Positions 26,092 to 35,962 of a DNA stretch of 64,000 bases are shown here, one piece after another; position 1 is the first letter of the stretch; each line of letters begins with the position of its first letter. Location: NCBI GenBank assembly GCA_903921725.1, contig CAIXRA010000037.1:33322-97321 (forward strand). Direction: 5' to 3'. This DNA comes from an uncultured Lentisphaerota bacterium (GTDB lineage Bacteria > Verrucomicrobiota > Lentisphaeria > Oligosphaerales > CAITYL01). The notes below the pieces were generated by a model. It saw only the letters and a program-made list of their open reading frames with translations, was not told the origin of the DNA and did not search any database. The position numbers and the translations under genes are program-made.

Positions 26092-27564
26092 ATGCCGGTC
26101 CCAACCGATGAAGCGACGCTGACACTCCAGGACGCCCGGAAATACCGCCGGATAAAACCGAGCGCGACGGCGGCCATCTTTTCGGGCGGATCCGTTCTGT
26201 TTGAAAATAACGAATCCGCGGCGGAATGCCAGTTCGCGGAGAAATTTTTGCAGGTTTTCTGGAACGAACAGCGCTTCCACGGCGGTCTCGCCCTCACCGA
26301 CGGCCGCAGCCTGGAAGTGCTGAACCCCGGCACCTGGAACGTCGAGCCGGGGCCCGACTTCCGCAACGCCGCCCTGCGCATCAGCGGCGAAGCGGTCCGG
26401 GGCGACGTCGAAGTGCACCGCAGCCCGGCGGACTGGCGGCGGCACGGGCATGACGGCGATCCAGCCTACGGCAACGTGGTGCTGCATGTGCTGTGGAACG
26501 TGCCCGCCGGGCAGCCTCCGGCGGCGGCCGGTGAACCGCCGCGGTTTGAACTGGCCCCGCATCTGGACCGCCCCTGGCACGACCTCGCGCGGGAACTGCA
26601 GGCAACCGTCTATCCCTATGCGCGGCGGGTCGCCCCCGGCGCCTGCGCGTTCCACTTGGCGGGACGCGAGGACGCCACCTTGAAACGCCTGCTGGCGGCG
26701 GCGGGAACGGCGCGCTTCCTGGACAAGGCGGAGCGTATCGGCCAACAGGGACTTGCATCAGGCTTCGACCAGGCGTTGTACGGGGAGGTTTTTGCCGCGC
26801 TCGGCTACAAGGTGAACCGTGACGCCATGCGGCGGGTGGCGGAAACGCTGCCGGCGGCGGAGTTCGCACGCATCCCCGACCGCACGGGGCGCGAGGCGGC
26901 GCTTCTGGGAGTGGCCGGACTGTTGCCGGACGCCAGTCGGGAATCTGTGAGGCCGGACTGGCGGCCGCACCTGGCCGGCTGGTGGGATGCCTGGTGGCGC
27001 CTGGGCCTTGTGGAGGCGGATGTGGAGTGGGCACAGGCACCGCTGCGCCCCGCCAACCGCCCGGAACGCCGGCTGCTGGCGGGTCTGGCCTGGATGGAAA
27101 AGACGGCGTTCACCCCGGGGCGCAGCTGCCTCGCACTGGCGCACGGAGCCGCAGACGGCCGGGAACTGCTCCGGCGGCTGTGGGATGCATTCCGGCTTTC
27201 CGGACGCTGGGGCGGCGGCGACACCGGTCCGGTCAACGCCCCGCAACTTCTCGGACACAGCAGGGCCGGCGACATCCTGGCCAACGCGGCGCTGCCATTC
27301 TTGTACGCCGCGTCCCGACACTTGGGTGATGAAGCCGCGGCGGCGCGCGCCCTCGACGCATTCCTGCTGCTGCCGCGCCTGCAGTCCAACCGCCGCCTGG
27401 CCGAGGCCGCCCACCGGCTGCTGGTGCCGCCCAGCCGGATTCGGGACGTCGTCACCCGCGCGGCCGAACAGCAGGGGCTTCTGGAAATCCAGCGCGCCTT
27501 CTGCGCGGCGGCGGCCGGCTGTGCGGTCTGCCCGTTCCGCGCAGCTCTCGGAGACGAAGGTTGA
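26092..27564 (+). CDS. DUF2851 family protein
   Basis: LQVFWNEQRFHGGLALTDGRSLEVLNPGTWNVEPGPDFRNAALRISGEAVRGDVEVHRSPADWRRHGHDGDPAYGNVVLHVLW. Confidence 0.8.
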   Translation: MPVPTDEATLTLQDARKYRRIKPSATAAIFSGGSVLFENNESAAECQFAEKFLQVFWNEQRFHGGLALTDGRSLEVLNPGTWNVEPGPDFRNAALRISGEAVRGDVEVHRSPADWRRHGHDGDPAYGNVVLHVLWNVPAGQPPAAAGEPPRFELAPHLDRPWHDLARELQATVYPYARRVAPGACAFHLAGREDATLKRLLAAAGTARFLDKAERIGQQGLASGFDQALYGEVFAALGYKVNRDAMRRVAETLPAAEFARIPDRTGREAALLGVAGLLPDASRESVRPDWRPHLAGWWDAWWRLGLVEADVEWAQAPLRPANRPERRLLAGLAWMEKTAFTPGRSCLALAHGAADGRELLRRLWDAFRLSGRWGGGDTGPVNAPQLLGHSRAGDILANAALPFLYAASRHLGDEAAAARALDAFLLLPRLQSNRRLAEAAHRLLVPPSRIRDVVTRAAEQQGLLEIQRAFCAAAAGCAVCPFRAALGDEG

Positions 27565-27631
27565 CGCACGGCCAACACGCAATACAGTAAGCCGGAATTT
27601 TCCGTCGTTGAGGAAGTCAGGACACCCCCGC

Positions 27632-28360
27632 ATGAAATACGCCATCCTGGGAGACATCCACGCCAACCTGGAGGCGCTTGAGGCGGTCCTGGACACATGC
27701 GAAAGCCTCGGCGTTGAAAAATATCTGTGCATCGGCGACATCGTCGGGTACAACGCCGACCCTGCGGCGTGCTTGGAAATCGTACGCTCCCTCGAGATGG
27801 ATGTGGTCATCAAGGGCAACCACGACGAGCAGGCGAGCCTGAACGATCCGCTGGTCGGCTTCAACCCCCAGGCGGCGCAGGCGATTCACTGGACGCGCGA
27901 GCAGCTCTCCGAGGAACAGCGCGGCTGGCTCGGCAGCCTGCCGCTCCAGAAGACCATGGGCCCCAAGCTCACACTCGTCCACGCCACGCTCGACATGCCG
28001 GAAAAATGGGGCTACATCTTCGACAGCCTCAGCGCGGAAGCGAGCCTGCACTACCAGTTCACCCAGGTCTGCTTCTTCGGCCACACGCACGTCCCGCTGG
28101 CCTTCGAAAAATTCGGGGGCGTGACCGGCGGCCAATACTCGGAGATTCGCCTGCTTCCCGGCCACAAGTACCTCATCAACGTCGGCAGCGTCGGCCAGCC
28201 GCGCGACGGGGATCCGCGAGCCGCCTTCATCACCTATTCCTCCGACGACCTGCAGGTGCAGCTGCACCGGGTGGAGTACGACATCGCCACCTGCCAGGAC
28301 AAGATTCTGGCGGCCGGCCTCCCCGAACGCCTGGCGCACCGGCTCAGCCTTGGGCGCTGA
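27632..28360 (+). CDS. Metallophosphoesterase (YfcE/MJ0936-like)
   Basis: MKYAILGDIHANLEALEAV, CIGDIVGYNADP, KGNHDEQAS, FFGHTHVP and INVGSVGQPRDGDPRA. Confidence 0.88.
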   Translation: MKYAILGDIHANLEALEAVLDTCESLGVEKYLCIGDIVGYNADPAACLEIVRSLEMDVVIKGNHDEQASLNDPLVGFNPQAAQAIHWTREQLSEEQRGWLGSLPLQKTMGPKLTLVHATLDMPEKWGYIFDSLSAEASLHYQFTQVCFFGHTHVPLAFEKFGGVTGGQYSEIRLLPGHKYLINVGSVGQPRDGDPRAAFITYSSDDLQVQLHRVEYDIATCQDKILAAGLPERLAHRLSLGR

Positions 28361-28402
28361 GAACCGGCAGGCCCGGTGCAGCACAGGAGCAAGGGAATCT
28401 GG

Positions 28403-29467
28403 ATGAACATCCTGGTAATCAAACCCAGCAGTCTCGGCGATGTCGTCCACACCCTCCCCGCCATCGCCCCGCTGCGCGCGCGCTTCCCCAGGGCGACCGT
28501 CTCCTGGCTGGTCAACGAGGAATATGCCGGCATCGTGAGGCTCTGCCCCGGCGTGGACGAGGTGATCCCCTTCCGTCGCAAACGCTGGGGACAGATTGCC
28601 CATTGGGGCGAACTTCTCTCTTTCCTGCGGCAGCTGCGCAGGCGGAAGTTCGACCTGGCCGTGGATTTCCAGGGACTCTTCCGCAGCGGATTCCTCTCGT
28701 TCTGTACGCGTGCACCGCGGCGGATCGGGTTTGCGGACGGACGCGAACTTGCACCGCGCTTCTGCACCGAGCGCGTCCGCGTCCCCGATTCCATCCTCCA
28801 CGCCGTGGACCGCAACCAGTTCCTTGTCCGGCACGCCATCGGCGGCGGGGCGGAGAGTTCCGCCGTGTTTCCTGAACTGCGGATGGATGCGGAGGCGGCG
28901 GCGCTCGCCCGGGCACGACTGCGGCGGGCCGGCGCCGACGACGCCTTCCCGCTGGTCGCCGTCGCCCCCTGCGCGCGGTGGGAAAGCAAAAACTGGCCCC
29001 CCGAATTCTTTGCGCAGACCCTCGAGTTGCTCGCCGCGCGCTTCCCGGAAATGCGCTGCTGGCTCCTCGGCGACGCCGGACAGCGCGGCACGGGCGACCG
29101 GATTGCGGCGCTCTGCCCCACGGCGCGTCCACTTAACTGGATGGGCGAAACAGGCTTGGGCGAGCTTCTGGAACTTTTGCGGGCCAGCCATGTCGTTGTA
29201 ACCAATGACAGCGGCCCGATGCACCTGGCGGCGGCGCTGCAGCGGCCGACGGTCGCCCTTTTCGGGCCGACGGCGCCGGAGCGCACCGGGCCCTACGGCA
29301 ACCGCAGCGTGGTGCTCCGCGGGAGCTGTCCGCGGAGGCCCTGCTTCCGCAGGCGCTGCCTGCGGGGCGACGACGCCTGCAAGGCTGATGTTTCACCCGG
29401 AGCCGCCGCTGCCGCGGCGGCCGGCCTGATTTCCGGCACGGGATTGCCGCAATCCCCCCACGAATGA
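28403..29467 (+). CDS. Glycosyltransferase family 9 (heptosyltransferase-like)
   Basis: MNILVIKPSSLGDVVHTLPAIAPLRARFP...VVTNDSGPMHLAAALQRPTVALFGPTAPERTGPYG. Confidence 0.92.
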   Translation: MNILVIKPSSLGDVVHTLPAIAPLRARFPRATVSWLVNEEYAGIVRLCPGVDEVIPFRRKRWGQIAHWGELLSFLRQLRRRKFDLAVDFQGLFRSGFLSFCTRAPRRIGFADGRELAPRFCTERVRVPDSILHAVDRNQFLVRHAIGGGAESSAVFPELRMDAEAAALARARLRRAGADDAFPLVAVAPCARWESKNWPPEFFAQTLELLAARFPEMRCWLLGDAGQRGTGDRIAALCPTARPLNWMGETGLGELLELLRASHVVVTNDSGPMHLAAALQRPTVALFGPTAPERTGPYGNRSVVLRGSCPRRPCFRRRCLRGDDACKADVSPGAAAAAAAGLISGTGLPQSPHE

Positions 29468-29499
29468 ACCATCCACGGCGGATCAACGGAGAAACGACA

Positions 29500-30540
29500 A
29501 TGACAGGACAACAACAAGGCGCTTCCCGGTTTCTGGCGGTGCCGTTGTGGCTGGGACTCGCCCTGCTCACGCCGGCGTTCGGCCAGATCGGCATCACCAT
29601 GAAGCTGGACCGCGGCGAGCACCACGACAAATACCTCCAGTACGAACCGGTCTGGGCCGAAATCACGCTGCGGAACGATACGGGCAACACCCTTGTCTTT
29701 GACGCAACTTCGGCGGAGAACCGTATGGGGCTCGACATCGAAACAAGCGAGGGAGTCCGCCTGCCCCAGGCCAACAAGAAGTTCAACCCCGCGGCAAACC
29801 TCATCCTCGGCGCCGGAGAAAGCCGCACGCTCAAGCTGATGCTCAACGACCTCTACAACCTCAATGCGGTTGGATCCTACAAGGTGACGGCCAAAGTCGG
29901 GCATGCGCGCCTTCCCCATGTCTATTACAGCGACCCGCCAAAGGCGCTCCAGGTCGTCAAAGGCTCCGTCGTCTGGACCAAAACATTCGGCCTGCCCACG
30001 GCCGATGCATCGGCGCCCATCCGCTCACGCCAAGCCAGCATCCTCATTTTCTCGGACGGACGGCACGACATCTACGCCGTGCAGACGGAGGATGACAAGA
30101 ACGTCTACGGCCTCGTCCGCCTCGGACCGCGCTTCATCGGCAACAAACCGCAGTGCGACGTGGACGGGTTCGGCAACATCCACACCCTCATTCTGATCCG
30201 CCCCCGCCTGATGGAATACCGCGTTTTCGACGGAGCGCTCAAGCAGAAGCTGCACCGCTATTACGCAGTGGAGAGCGACATGCCTTCGCTGCGGCGGGAT
30301 CCGGACATCGGACGCATCTCCGTCAGCGGCGGACGCCCGGCCGTCGAAGGCAAGGATTACCAGCTCGCCGACCTGAAGGTGGAGGAGATTGAAATCTTCC
30401 GCCCCGCCGTCACGCCGCCGACCGCAACACCCGCGGATCAGCCGGCGCCGCCAGCAGTGGATGGCGGCCGCATCACAACGCCGCTGGACGGCCAGGCCCC
30501 GCAGGAGACGCCGGGCAAGGGCGCCGCCGGCTCGAAATGA
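29500..30540 (+). CDS. Exported hypothetical protein
   Basis: N-terminal signal; beta-rich EPVWAEITLRNDTGNTLVFDATSAENRMG; Pro-rich C-terminus. Confidence 0.7.
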   Translation: MTGQQQGASRFLAVPLWLGLALLTPAFGQIGITMKLDRGEHHDKYLQYEPVWAEITLRNDTGNTLVFDATSAENRMGLDIETSEGVRLPQANKKFNPAANLILGAGESRTLKLMLNDLYNLNAVGSYKVTAKVGHARLPHVYYSDPPKALQVVKGSVVWTKTFGLPTADASAPIRSRQASILIFSDGRHDIYAVQTEDDKNVYGLVRLGPRFIGNKPQCDVDGFGNIHTLILIRPRLMEYRVFDGALKQKLHRYYAVESDMPSLRRDPDIGRISVSGGRPAVEGKDYQLADLKVEEIEIFRPAVTPPTATPADQPAPPAVDGGRITTPLDGQAPQETPGKGAAGSK

Positions 30541-30674
30541 CACGGGGCGTGGCCAGCACGCCCGAAAAGACACCGAGCGCGAATCCGCGGCGGCGGCAAC
30601 CCCGGACGGCATGCTTGATTTTCCGCCCGGCAGCGTCATACTTCCATCCGGTCTAAACCGGACCGTTTTCCTGC

Positions 30675-30762
30675 GGAGGGGTGGCCGAGCGGTTTAAGGC
30701 AGAGGTCTTGAAAACCTCCGAAGCGCAAGCTTCCGCGGGTTCGAATCCCGCCCCCTCCGCCA
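30675..30762 (+). tRNA. tRNA-Ser (anticodon TGA)
   Basis: ggaggggtggccgagcggtttaaggcagaggtctTGAaaacctccgaagcgcaagcttccgcgggttcgaatcccgccccctccgcca: paired acceptor, long variable arm, encoded CCA. Confidence 0.96.
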
Positions 30763-31272
30763 TTCCCATCCTCCTTGAAGCGTGCGAGTTACGCTTCCTT
30801 ATCCTCCCTGCGAATGGTTGGCGGATGGGGGCTTTTTGTCTGTTTATCCCCATGCAAATCCCGAGCATACGAAAACTTGCGTTTCCTGCGTTTGACGTTG
30901 CGCCTTTTTCCGCAAACAACCCAGGTGCGACAATCACCGCCTGACCGATTCCAACTCGTAGAAAAGCCCCATGCCGTCCCCTCAATGCAAAAGGCCTGCC
31001 CGACACCGGTCAGTGCGCATTGTCCGGCGCTGAGCCGCCGGCCGTCGCTCCAAGCAGGCATCGGTTTCCTGCACCACGCCTTTCTCTTCGCCCCCCCCCG
31101 TGCACCTCCGACACTTTGTCTCTATATTAAAATGTATACCGCGATTGTTATGTTTACGCCTTGCGATATATATTATACAAAATTTCACACTTCATAAAAG
31201 TATATGCGCCATGTTTACATTTAAACTTGATACGGCTGTACAACGCAATGTGCAGGGCGGGATGGTGAGCCT

Positions 31273-32928
31273 GTGGTAAAGACGAAAAAGAACAAGGCGG
31301 CGGACACAGCCACCACGATGCGCGACTGGAGTTGGCTCACATGGATGGTGCTGCTGGCTTGGCTTTTACTCTGGCTGGTTCGGGTGACAGCGCCGGCAGA
31401 TTTTTGGGCCGGTGGACAGGATCAGCAGGCATGGCGTGTGCGGGACATGATTTTCAACGGTCATGCCTTCTGCCAGCTGGACCAGAACGGCATACCGTCC
31501 GTGGAGCCCCCCCTGTATACATGGCTTGCCGCGGCGTGCTCAAAGCCCTTGCATCAGGCATCTTTGCTGGGGTTGCAACTGCCCGGTTCGCTGGCTTTCC
31601 TCGGGTGCACGCTAATGCTCTGGTTTGTCGGCCGGTGGCATTTCGGGGTCTGGGCCGGATTCTTTGCCGCCCTGCTCCTAATGGCTTCGCCGGGAGGCGT
31701 GCAATGTATTCTGCTGGGGTGCGGGGACAGCTTGTACATGCTGTTGGCGGCAGGCGCAGCCGTGGCGGCGTTTCGGGCATGGTCCGGGGGCGGGTTTGGC
31801 GGCTGGCTACTGTTTGGGTTTCTGTCCGCTCTGGCAACGATGGCGCAGGGACTACTGGGGTTGTTGCCGGTGGCGGCGCTGGGAGTTGGCATGTTGATGA
31901 CACGAAGACGGAAGGCTGATTCAACGGAACGGGACAGGGCCTTGCGTGTCTCTGTGGCCGGGGTGGCAACTGCTCCGCGCCTCTGGCGCTGGCTGCCTGG
32001 CCTGTTGTTGTTCGTGGCATTGTGTGGCACCTGGCTGTTTTGCACGGCGAAGCAGTCCGGTGGCATGCCGACGTCCAGAGTGTTGACGGAGGGGCTGCTC
32101 GGGTGGGCGCCACCTGCGGCGCCAGAAAACGTGCCGAATGGGATGGCTTTCCGCTGGCCGGTGGGGGCATTGCTGCCGGGGTTTGCGCCGTGGTGCCTGT
32201 TGACGCTGGCGGGGCTGTGGTCGGTGTTTCGCCGGACGACAAAGGATGAGAATTGGGGAGTCGAACATTTTCTTGCGTGGTATCTTGTTTTTGGTGTGTT
32301 TCTCTTCTTGCTGGTTCCGCATGCACGGGCGAATCTGGCGGTGCCGTTGGTGCTGCCGGCGGCGTGGCTTGCCGGGCGCGAGGCGGCGCGGCTGACGGCC
32401 CGGTGGCGGTTGAAACCCCGCCGGATACTGGCGGGAGTCGCGGTGGCATGGGGCCTGTTACTCGCGGGCACATCGCTACATTTCCATCTTTTCAACAGCG
32501 GCGCGGCGGCAGTAGTGCAGACGCGGGCCGTACAGAAGATGGCCGCCGAATACCATGAGAAGATCGGCCGGGAGGACCGAGCCCTGCTATACACGGAAGA
32601 TGCGCCGCCCGTTTTCCAGTTCTTCCGAGGGACGATGCAGCGTTCCATGCCCGCCAGCAAGGTCGCGGCGATGCTTGCGGGAATAGCACCGGCCACGGCC
32701 GTCGTAGGAGACGTGGAGGCCATGCGTGCGGCAGTCGCCGCGGCGGGCGGAACCTGCCGGGAAGTGGTGCCGGGGCTGGAAGCGCGGGTGACCGGCGTGA
32801 AAAACGACAGACCTCCCAAAAACATTGCACGGATGGGAATCCTGACAAATCTGCCGGCAGAGAACCGGATACCGTCGGGTTCGATGGCGTACAATACGGA
32901 TATCCATGATTCGGCGATGAAATATTGA
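31273..32928 (+). CDS. ArnT/GT39-like membrane glycosyltransferase
   Basis: Multiple TM segments; GIPSVEPPLYTWLAAA resembles the ArnT/PMT first loop; GTG start. Confidence 0.65.
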   Translation: MVKTKKNKAADTATTMRDWSWLTWMVLLAWLLLWLVRVTAPADFWAGGQDQQAWRVRDMIFNGHAFCQLDQNGIPSVEPPLYTWLAAACSKPLHQASLLGLQLPGSLAFLGCTLMLWFVGRWHFGVWAGFFAALLLMASPGGVQCILLGCGDSLYMLLAAGAAVAAFRAWSGGGFGGWLLFGFLSALATMAQGLLGLLPVAALGVGMLMTRRRKADSTERDRALRVSVAGVATAPRLWRWLPGLLLFVALCGTWLFCTAKQSGGMPTSRVLTEGLLGWAPPAAPENVPNGMAFRWPVGALLPGFAPWCLLTLAGLWSVFRRTTKDENWGVEHFLAWYLVFGVFLFLLVPHARANLAVPLVLPAAWLAGREAARLTARWRLKPRRILAGVAVAWGLLLAGTSLHFHLFNSGAAAVVQTRAVQKMAAEYHEKIGREDRALLYTEDAPPVFQFFRGTMQRSMPASKVAAMLAGIAPATAVVGDVEAMRAAVAAAGGTCREVVPGLEARVTGVKNDRPPKNIARMGILTNLPAENRIPSGSMAYNTDIHDSAMKY

Positions 32929-33393
32929 ACCTGAAACGGCTGTCCCCCGCACGGCGGTCCCGTCAACAGGGTGATTGTAAACCGGCCGTGAAAATTGCGG
33001 CGGTTCGCACAAATCGGCGACGGTCGACAACCGCCTCAGCGATGGCATCGTCCTTCTGTGTCCGGCTGCAAGGATTCCCGGAAACGATGCGGTGCGCCCC
33101 GCCATCGACCATAAAACGATGGCCGAGATGTGCGGCTACCGCCCGACAAAACCAAAGCCTACGCGTTATAGTATTCCTCAAGCAAACGGCTTTCTTCCCC
33201 ACCACGCTTTCACACTTCCCGGCCTTCGCCATTTGTCCACTTTTCGCGCCCACCCTGTCCACAAGTGACGTTCCTTTTCGCCTGGAAGCCGCGGAGGCCT
33301 TCCGGGTTTCCACGGGATAGCCCCTCCGCAATCCATCACCAGCAGCAGCCCCCGACCATTGCGCCTCCCGCGCGGGGCAAGGACACCGGCCCC

Positions 33394-34422
33394 ATGTTAA
33401 ACGACCTGCTTTGGTTTCCGACACGCGCAATCCCCCTGCTTTGGGCTTGGGGTGGCGGCCTGCACCGTTCAGCCACGGCATGGCTCGGCTATGCACTGGC
33501 CCTGGCGGCGCTCCTGCTGCTGGTCGCCTGCGTCCGCTCACTCCTGAAACTGCACTTGGTGCGCGCGGCGGCCTTCCTGCTTCTTGGCGCCATCTTGGGG
33601 GTCTGCGGCTCCGCCATGGCCGGTTTCGGCACACACTTTGACCGGGGCGACGGCGGCGGGACGGCCATCGCCGGAGCCCAGGTGCTCGAGCTGGACGGCC
33701 CGGCGACCGCGGACCTGGGCACGCTCGTGCTCATCGGCGGCTACGGCTCCGAGTCCCCCGTCTTCAGCGAGCCGGCCGTCTTCCGGGAAGCGGGTGCGGA
33801 ATCCGCAGACCCCGTTGTGGCGCGTTTCCACCGGCGCGTCATCGTCCGCCTCCACGGCGGATTCGGCTGGAACGATTCCATCCGCGCGGCCAATATCGCC
33901 GCAACGATTCAGTCGTGGCTGGAGCAAAAGGAATCCGCATGGAAGGACGGGAGCCGGCGGTACAACGTCGTGGTGGCACACTCGCGCGGAAGCCAGGTCC
34001 TGGCAATGACGCCGTGGTTCCGCAAGCACGGATGGCAGCGCATCGCCGTGCATCCGCCAGCCGGGGTCAACCTCCTCTTCCGCCTCTTCGATTTCGCCTG
34101 CCCGGAGATTGACGAGATTGATGACACCGGCGCGCGGCTGCTGCACGAGTTCCGCTATGGCGGCGGGAAGAAGCTCCAGCCGTGGACGGCGGTCTATCAG
34201 GCCTGGGGCTGGGACCAGACGGTCGACCGCTTCCCCGAGGACACGGGGCTCGTCCTGCGCAACGAGGGGCCGTTCGGCTCGCACGTGACCCCGTTCTGCG
34301 ACCGCAACAGCTATTTCTGGCGGGAGTTCGAAAACAGCCTGCCGCCGCGGAAGGACGCAGCCCCCGCAGTGTCCGCGGAGAAACGGCCGAGTGTCCAGGC
34401 GGCGGCGAGCCCCGCCGCGTAG
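33394..34422 (+). CDS. Membrane-anchored protein with alpha/beta-hydrolase-like region (hypothetical)
   Basis: Two N-terminal TM segments; VVVAHSRGSQVLAM nucleophile-elbow-like motif. Confidence 0.6.
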   Translation: MLNDLLWFPTRAIPLLWAWGGGLHRSATAWLGYALALAALLLLVACVRSLLKLHLVRAAAFLLLGAILGVCGSAMAGFGTHFDRGDGGGTAIAGAQVLELDGPATADLGTLVLIGGYGSESPVFSEPAVFREAGAESADPVVARFHRRVIVRLHGGFGWNDSIRAANIAATIQSWLEQKESAWKDGSRRYNVVVAHSRGSQVLAMTPWFRKHGWQRIAVHPPAGVNLLFRLFDFACPEIDEIDDTGARLLHEFRYGGGKKLQPWTAVYQAWGWDQTVDRFPEDTGLVLRNEGPFGSHVTPFCDRNSYFWREFENSLPPRKDAAPAVSAEKRPSVQAAASPAA

Positions 34423-34745
34423 GCCAGCAGATCCAGCCAGGAAAACGCGGTCCCCAGCAGCCGGCCGGCGAGCCGGACCGGCAGGGCGGCATGACGGCTC
34501 CATCCCAGCGGAATGTCGGTCAACTGGAACAGCTCCAGCCCGAGCATGACGGCGGCGGCGGCGGCAATCAGCCGTGCGGAGTCCGCACGCGTGAAAACGA
34601 GCCGCAGCAGCAGGAAGACCATGACGGCGTAGAGGGCGTCGCCCGGGTATTTGTCCAGCAGCGGCGTGCCGGTGTGGAGCAGGCGCGAGGCCAGGCCGGC
34701 CGCCACCACCAGGAGAAGGAGAAGAAACGTCCGGCGCCGGTTCAT
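34311..34745 (-). CDS. DUF2809-like small membrane protein
   Basis: LHTGTPLLDKYPGDALYAVMVFLLLRLVF...GLELFQLTDIPLGWSRH. Confidence 0.65.
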   Translation of the reverse strand: MNRRRTFLLLLLVVAAGLASRLLHTGTPLLDKYPGDALYAVMVFLLLRLVFTRADSARLIAAAAAVMLGLELFQLTDIPLGWSRHAALPVRLAGRLLGTAFSWLDLLAYAAGLAAAWTLGRFSADTAGAASFRGGRLFSNSRQK

Positions 34746-35962
34746 CCCCGTCCGTCTCCTCCGCCGGCTTCCGTCTTCCGTTTGAACCAGCTTTGCAGCC
34801 AGCTCCGGAAGCGCAGGAGACGCATCAGCGGCGACCCGACCTCGACGGCATGCATGGGGCAGCTCTCGACGCAGCACATGCAGAGGATGCATTTCTCGCC
34901 GAGGACCGGGCCGACGCGGCCGTCCGGCGCCGTGGGAATCGCCTTCACCGGGCAGATGCCGGCGCAGATGCCGCAGCGGGTGCAGAGCGGCCGGGCGATC
35001 CGCGGCCGGCAGCGGGTGAAACGGGTCAGCAGGCGGAACAGCGGTTCGGGGATCTGCTGGAGGCGGCGCGCGATGGACGGCTTCATGCGGACTCCGCGCA
35101 GAGCGTCAAGTCCGTCGCCCGCCACGCAGGCAGTCTGCCAGCCGGCGCTGCCGAACCCGCGCTCGACGGCGAAGCGGATCATTGGAACTTTCTGCGGCTC
35201 AATGCCAAGCGCCAAACAGCAGAGGGCGTCCACCGCCACGGCATCGGCACCGGCCACGAGCACGCCCACCGCCAAAGGCCTGCCGCTGGCGGGGCCGTCG
35301 CCCTCCATCGCCACCACGGCATCCACGACCGTCAGGTGCGGTTTCAGCGCGCCGTAGACATCCGCCAGGAAGGAACTCATCGTCACCGGCGAGGGGAAGT
35401 TGGCGTGGAACATCGCCTTGGCCTGGCCGGACACGAGGCCGAAGACGTTCTTCATGCCGCAGGTGAGCGTCGTCAGGGCGTGCGTCTTGAGCTTCGGCAG
35501 CGAGATCACGACATCGGCCTGCCTGTACCATTCCGGGACCGGCAGGAAGCCGTCGCGGCAGGGGATGGGGACGATGCCGCAGCCGTAGCTCTTCAGTTCC
35601 GCCCCCGTGCGTGCGGCGACCCCGGCCATCCCGGTCGTCCGCCAGAGGTGCGGCTCCGGGTGGCTACCCGCCGGACTGTCGGCGATCCAGACCCGCCCCG
35701 CCCCGGCCTCCAGGCAGAGCCGCGCCATCGCCTCGACGACGGCCGGGTGCGTGGTGACCGCCTCCTCCGGCGCTCGCGCGCTGAGCAGGTTCGGCTTGAG
35801 CAGGACGGTATGGCCCGGCTTCACCCAGCGGGAGATGCCGCCGATTCCATCAAGCGCCGTCCGGAGAGACAGAAGAACGCGGCTGGAATCATAGTCCGCA
35901 CAGCGCACGATGGCCAGGCCTGCGGCGGGGGATGCGGTGTTTGTCAGAGTGTCGGATGTCAT
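34742..35962 (-). CDS. DUF362 protein with C-terminal 2[4Fe-4S] domain
   Basis: VKPGHTVLLKPNLLSARAPEEAVTTHPAVVEA...VISLPKLKTHALTTLTCGMKNVFG and CTRCGICAGICP/CILCMCCVESCP; start at MTSDTLTN inside a spuriously long ORF. Confidence 0.88.
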   Translation of the reverse strand: MTSDTLTNTASPAAGLAIVRCADYDSSRVLLSLRTALDGIGGISRWVKPGHTVLLKPNLLSARAPEEAVTTHPAVVEAMARLCLEAGAGRVWIADSPAGSHPEPHLWRTTGMAGVAARTGAELKSYGCGIVPIPCRDGFLPVPEWYRQADVVISLPKLKTHALTTLTCGMKNVFGLVSGQAKAMFHANFPSPVTMSSFLADVYGALKPHLTVVDAVVAMEGDGPASGRPLAVGVLVAGADAVAVDALCCLALGIEPQKVPMIRFAVERGFGSAGWQTACVAGDGLDALRGVRMKPSIARRLQQIPEPLFRLLTRFTRCRPRIARPLCTRCGICAGICPVKAIPTAPDGRVGPVLGEKCILCMCCVESCPMHAVEVGSPLMRLLRFRSWLQSWFKRKTEAGGGDGRG

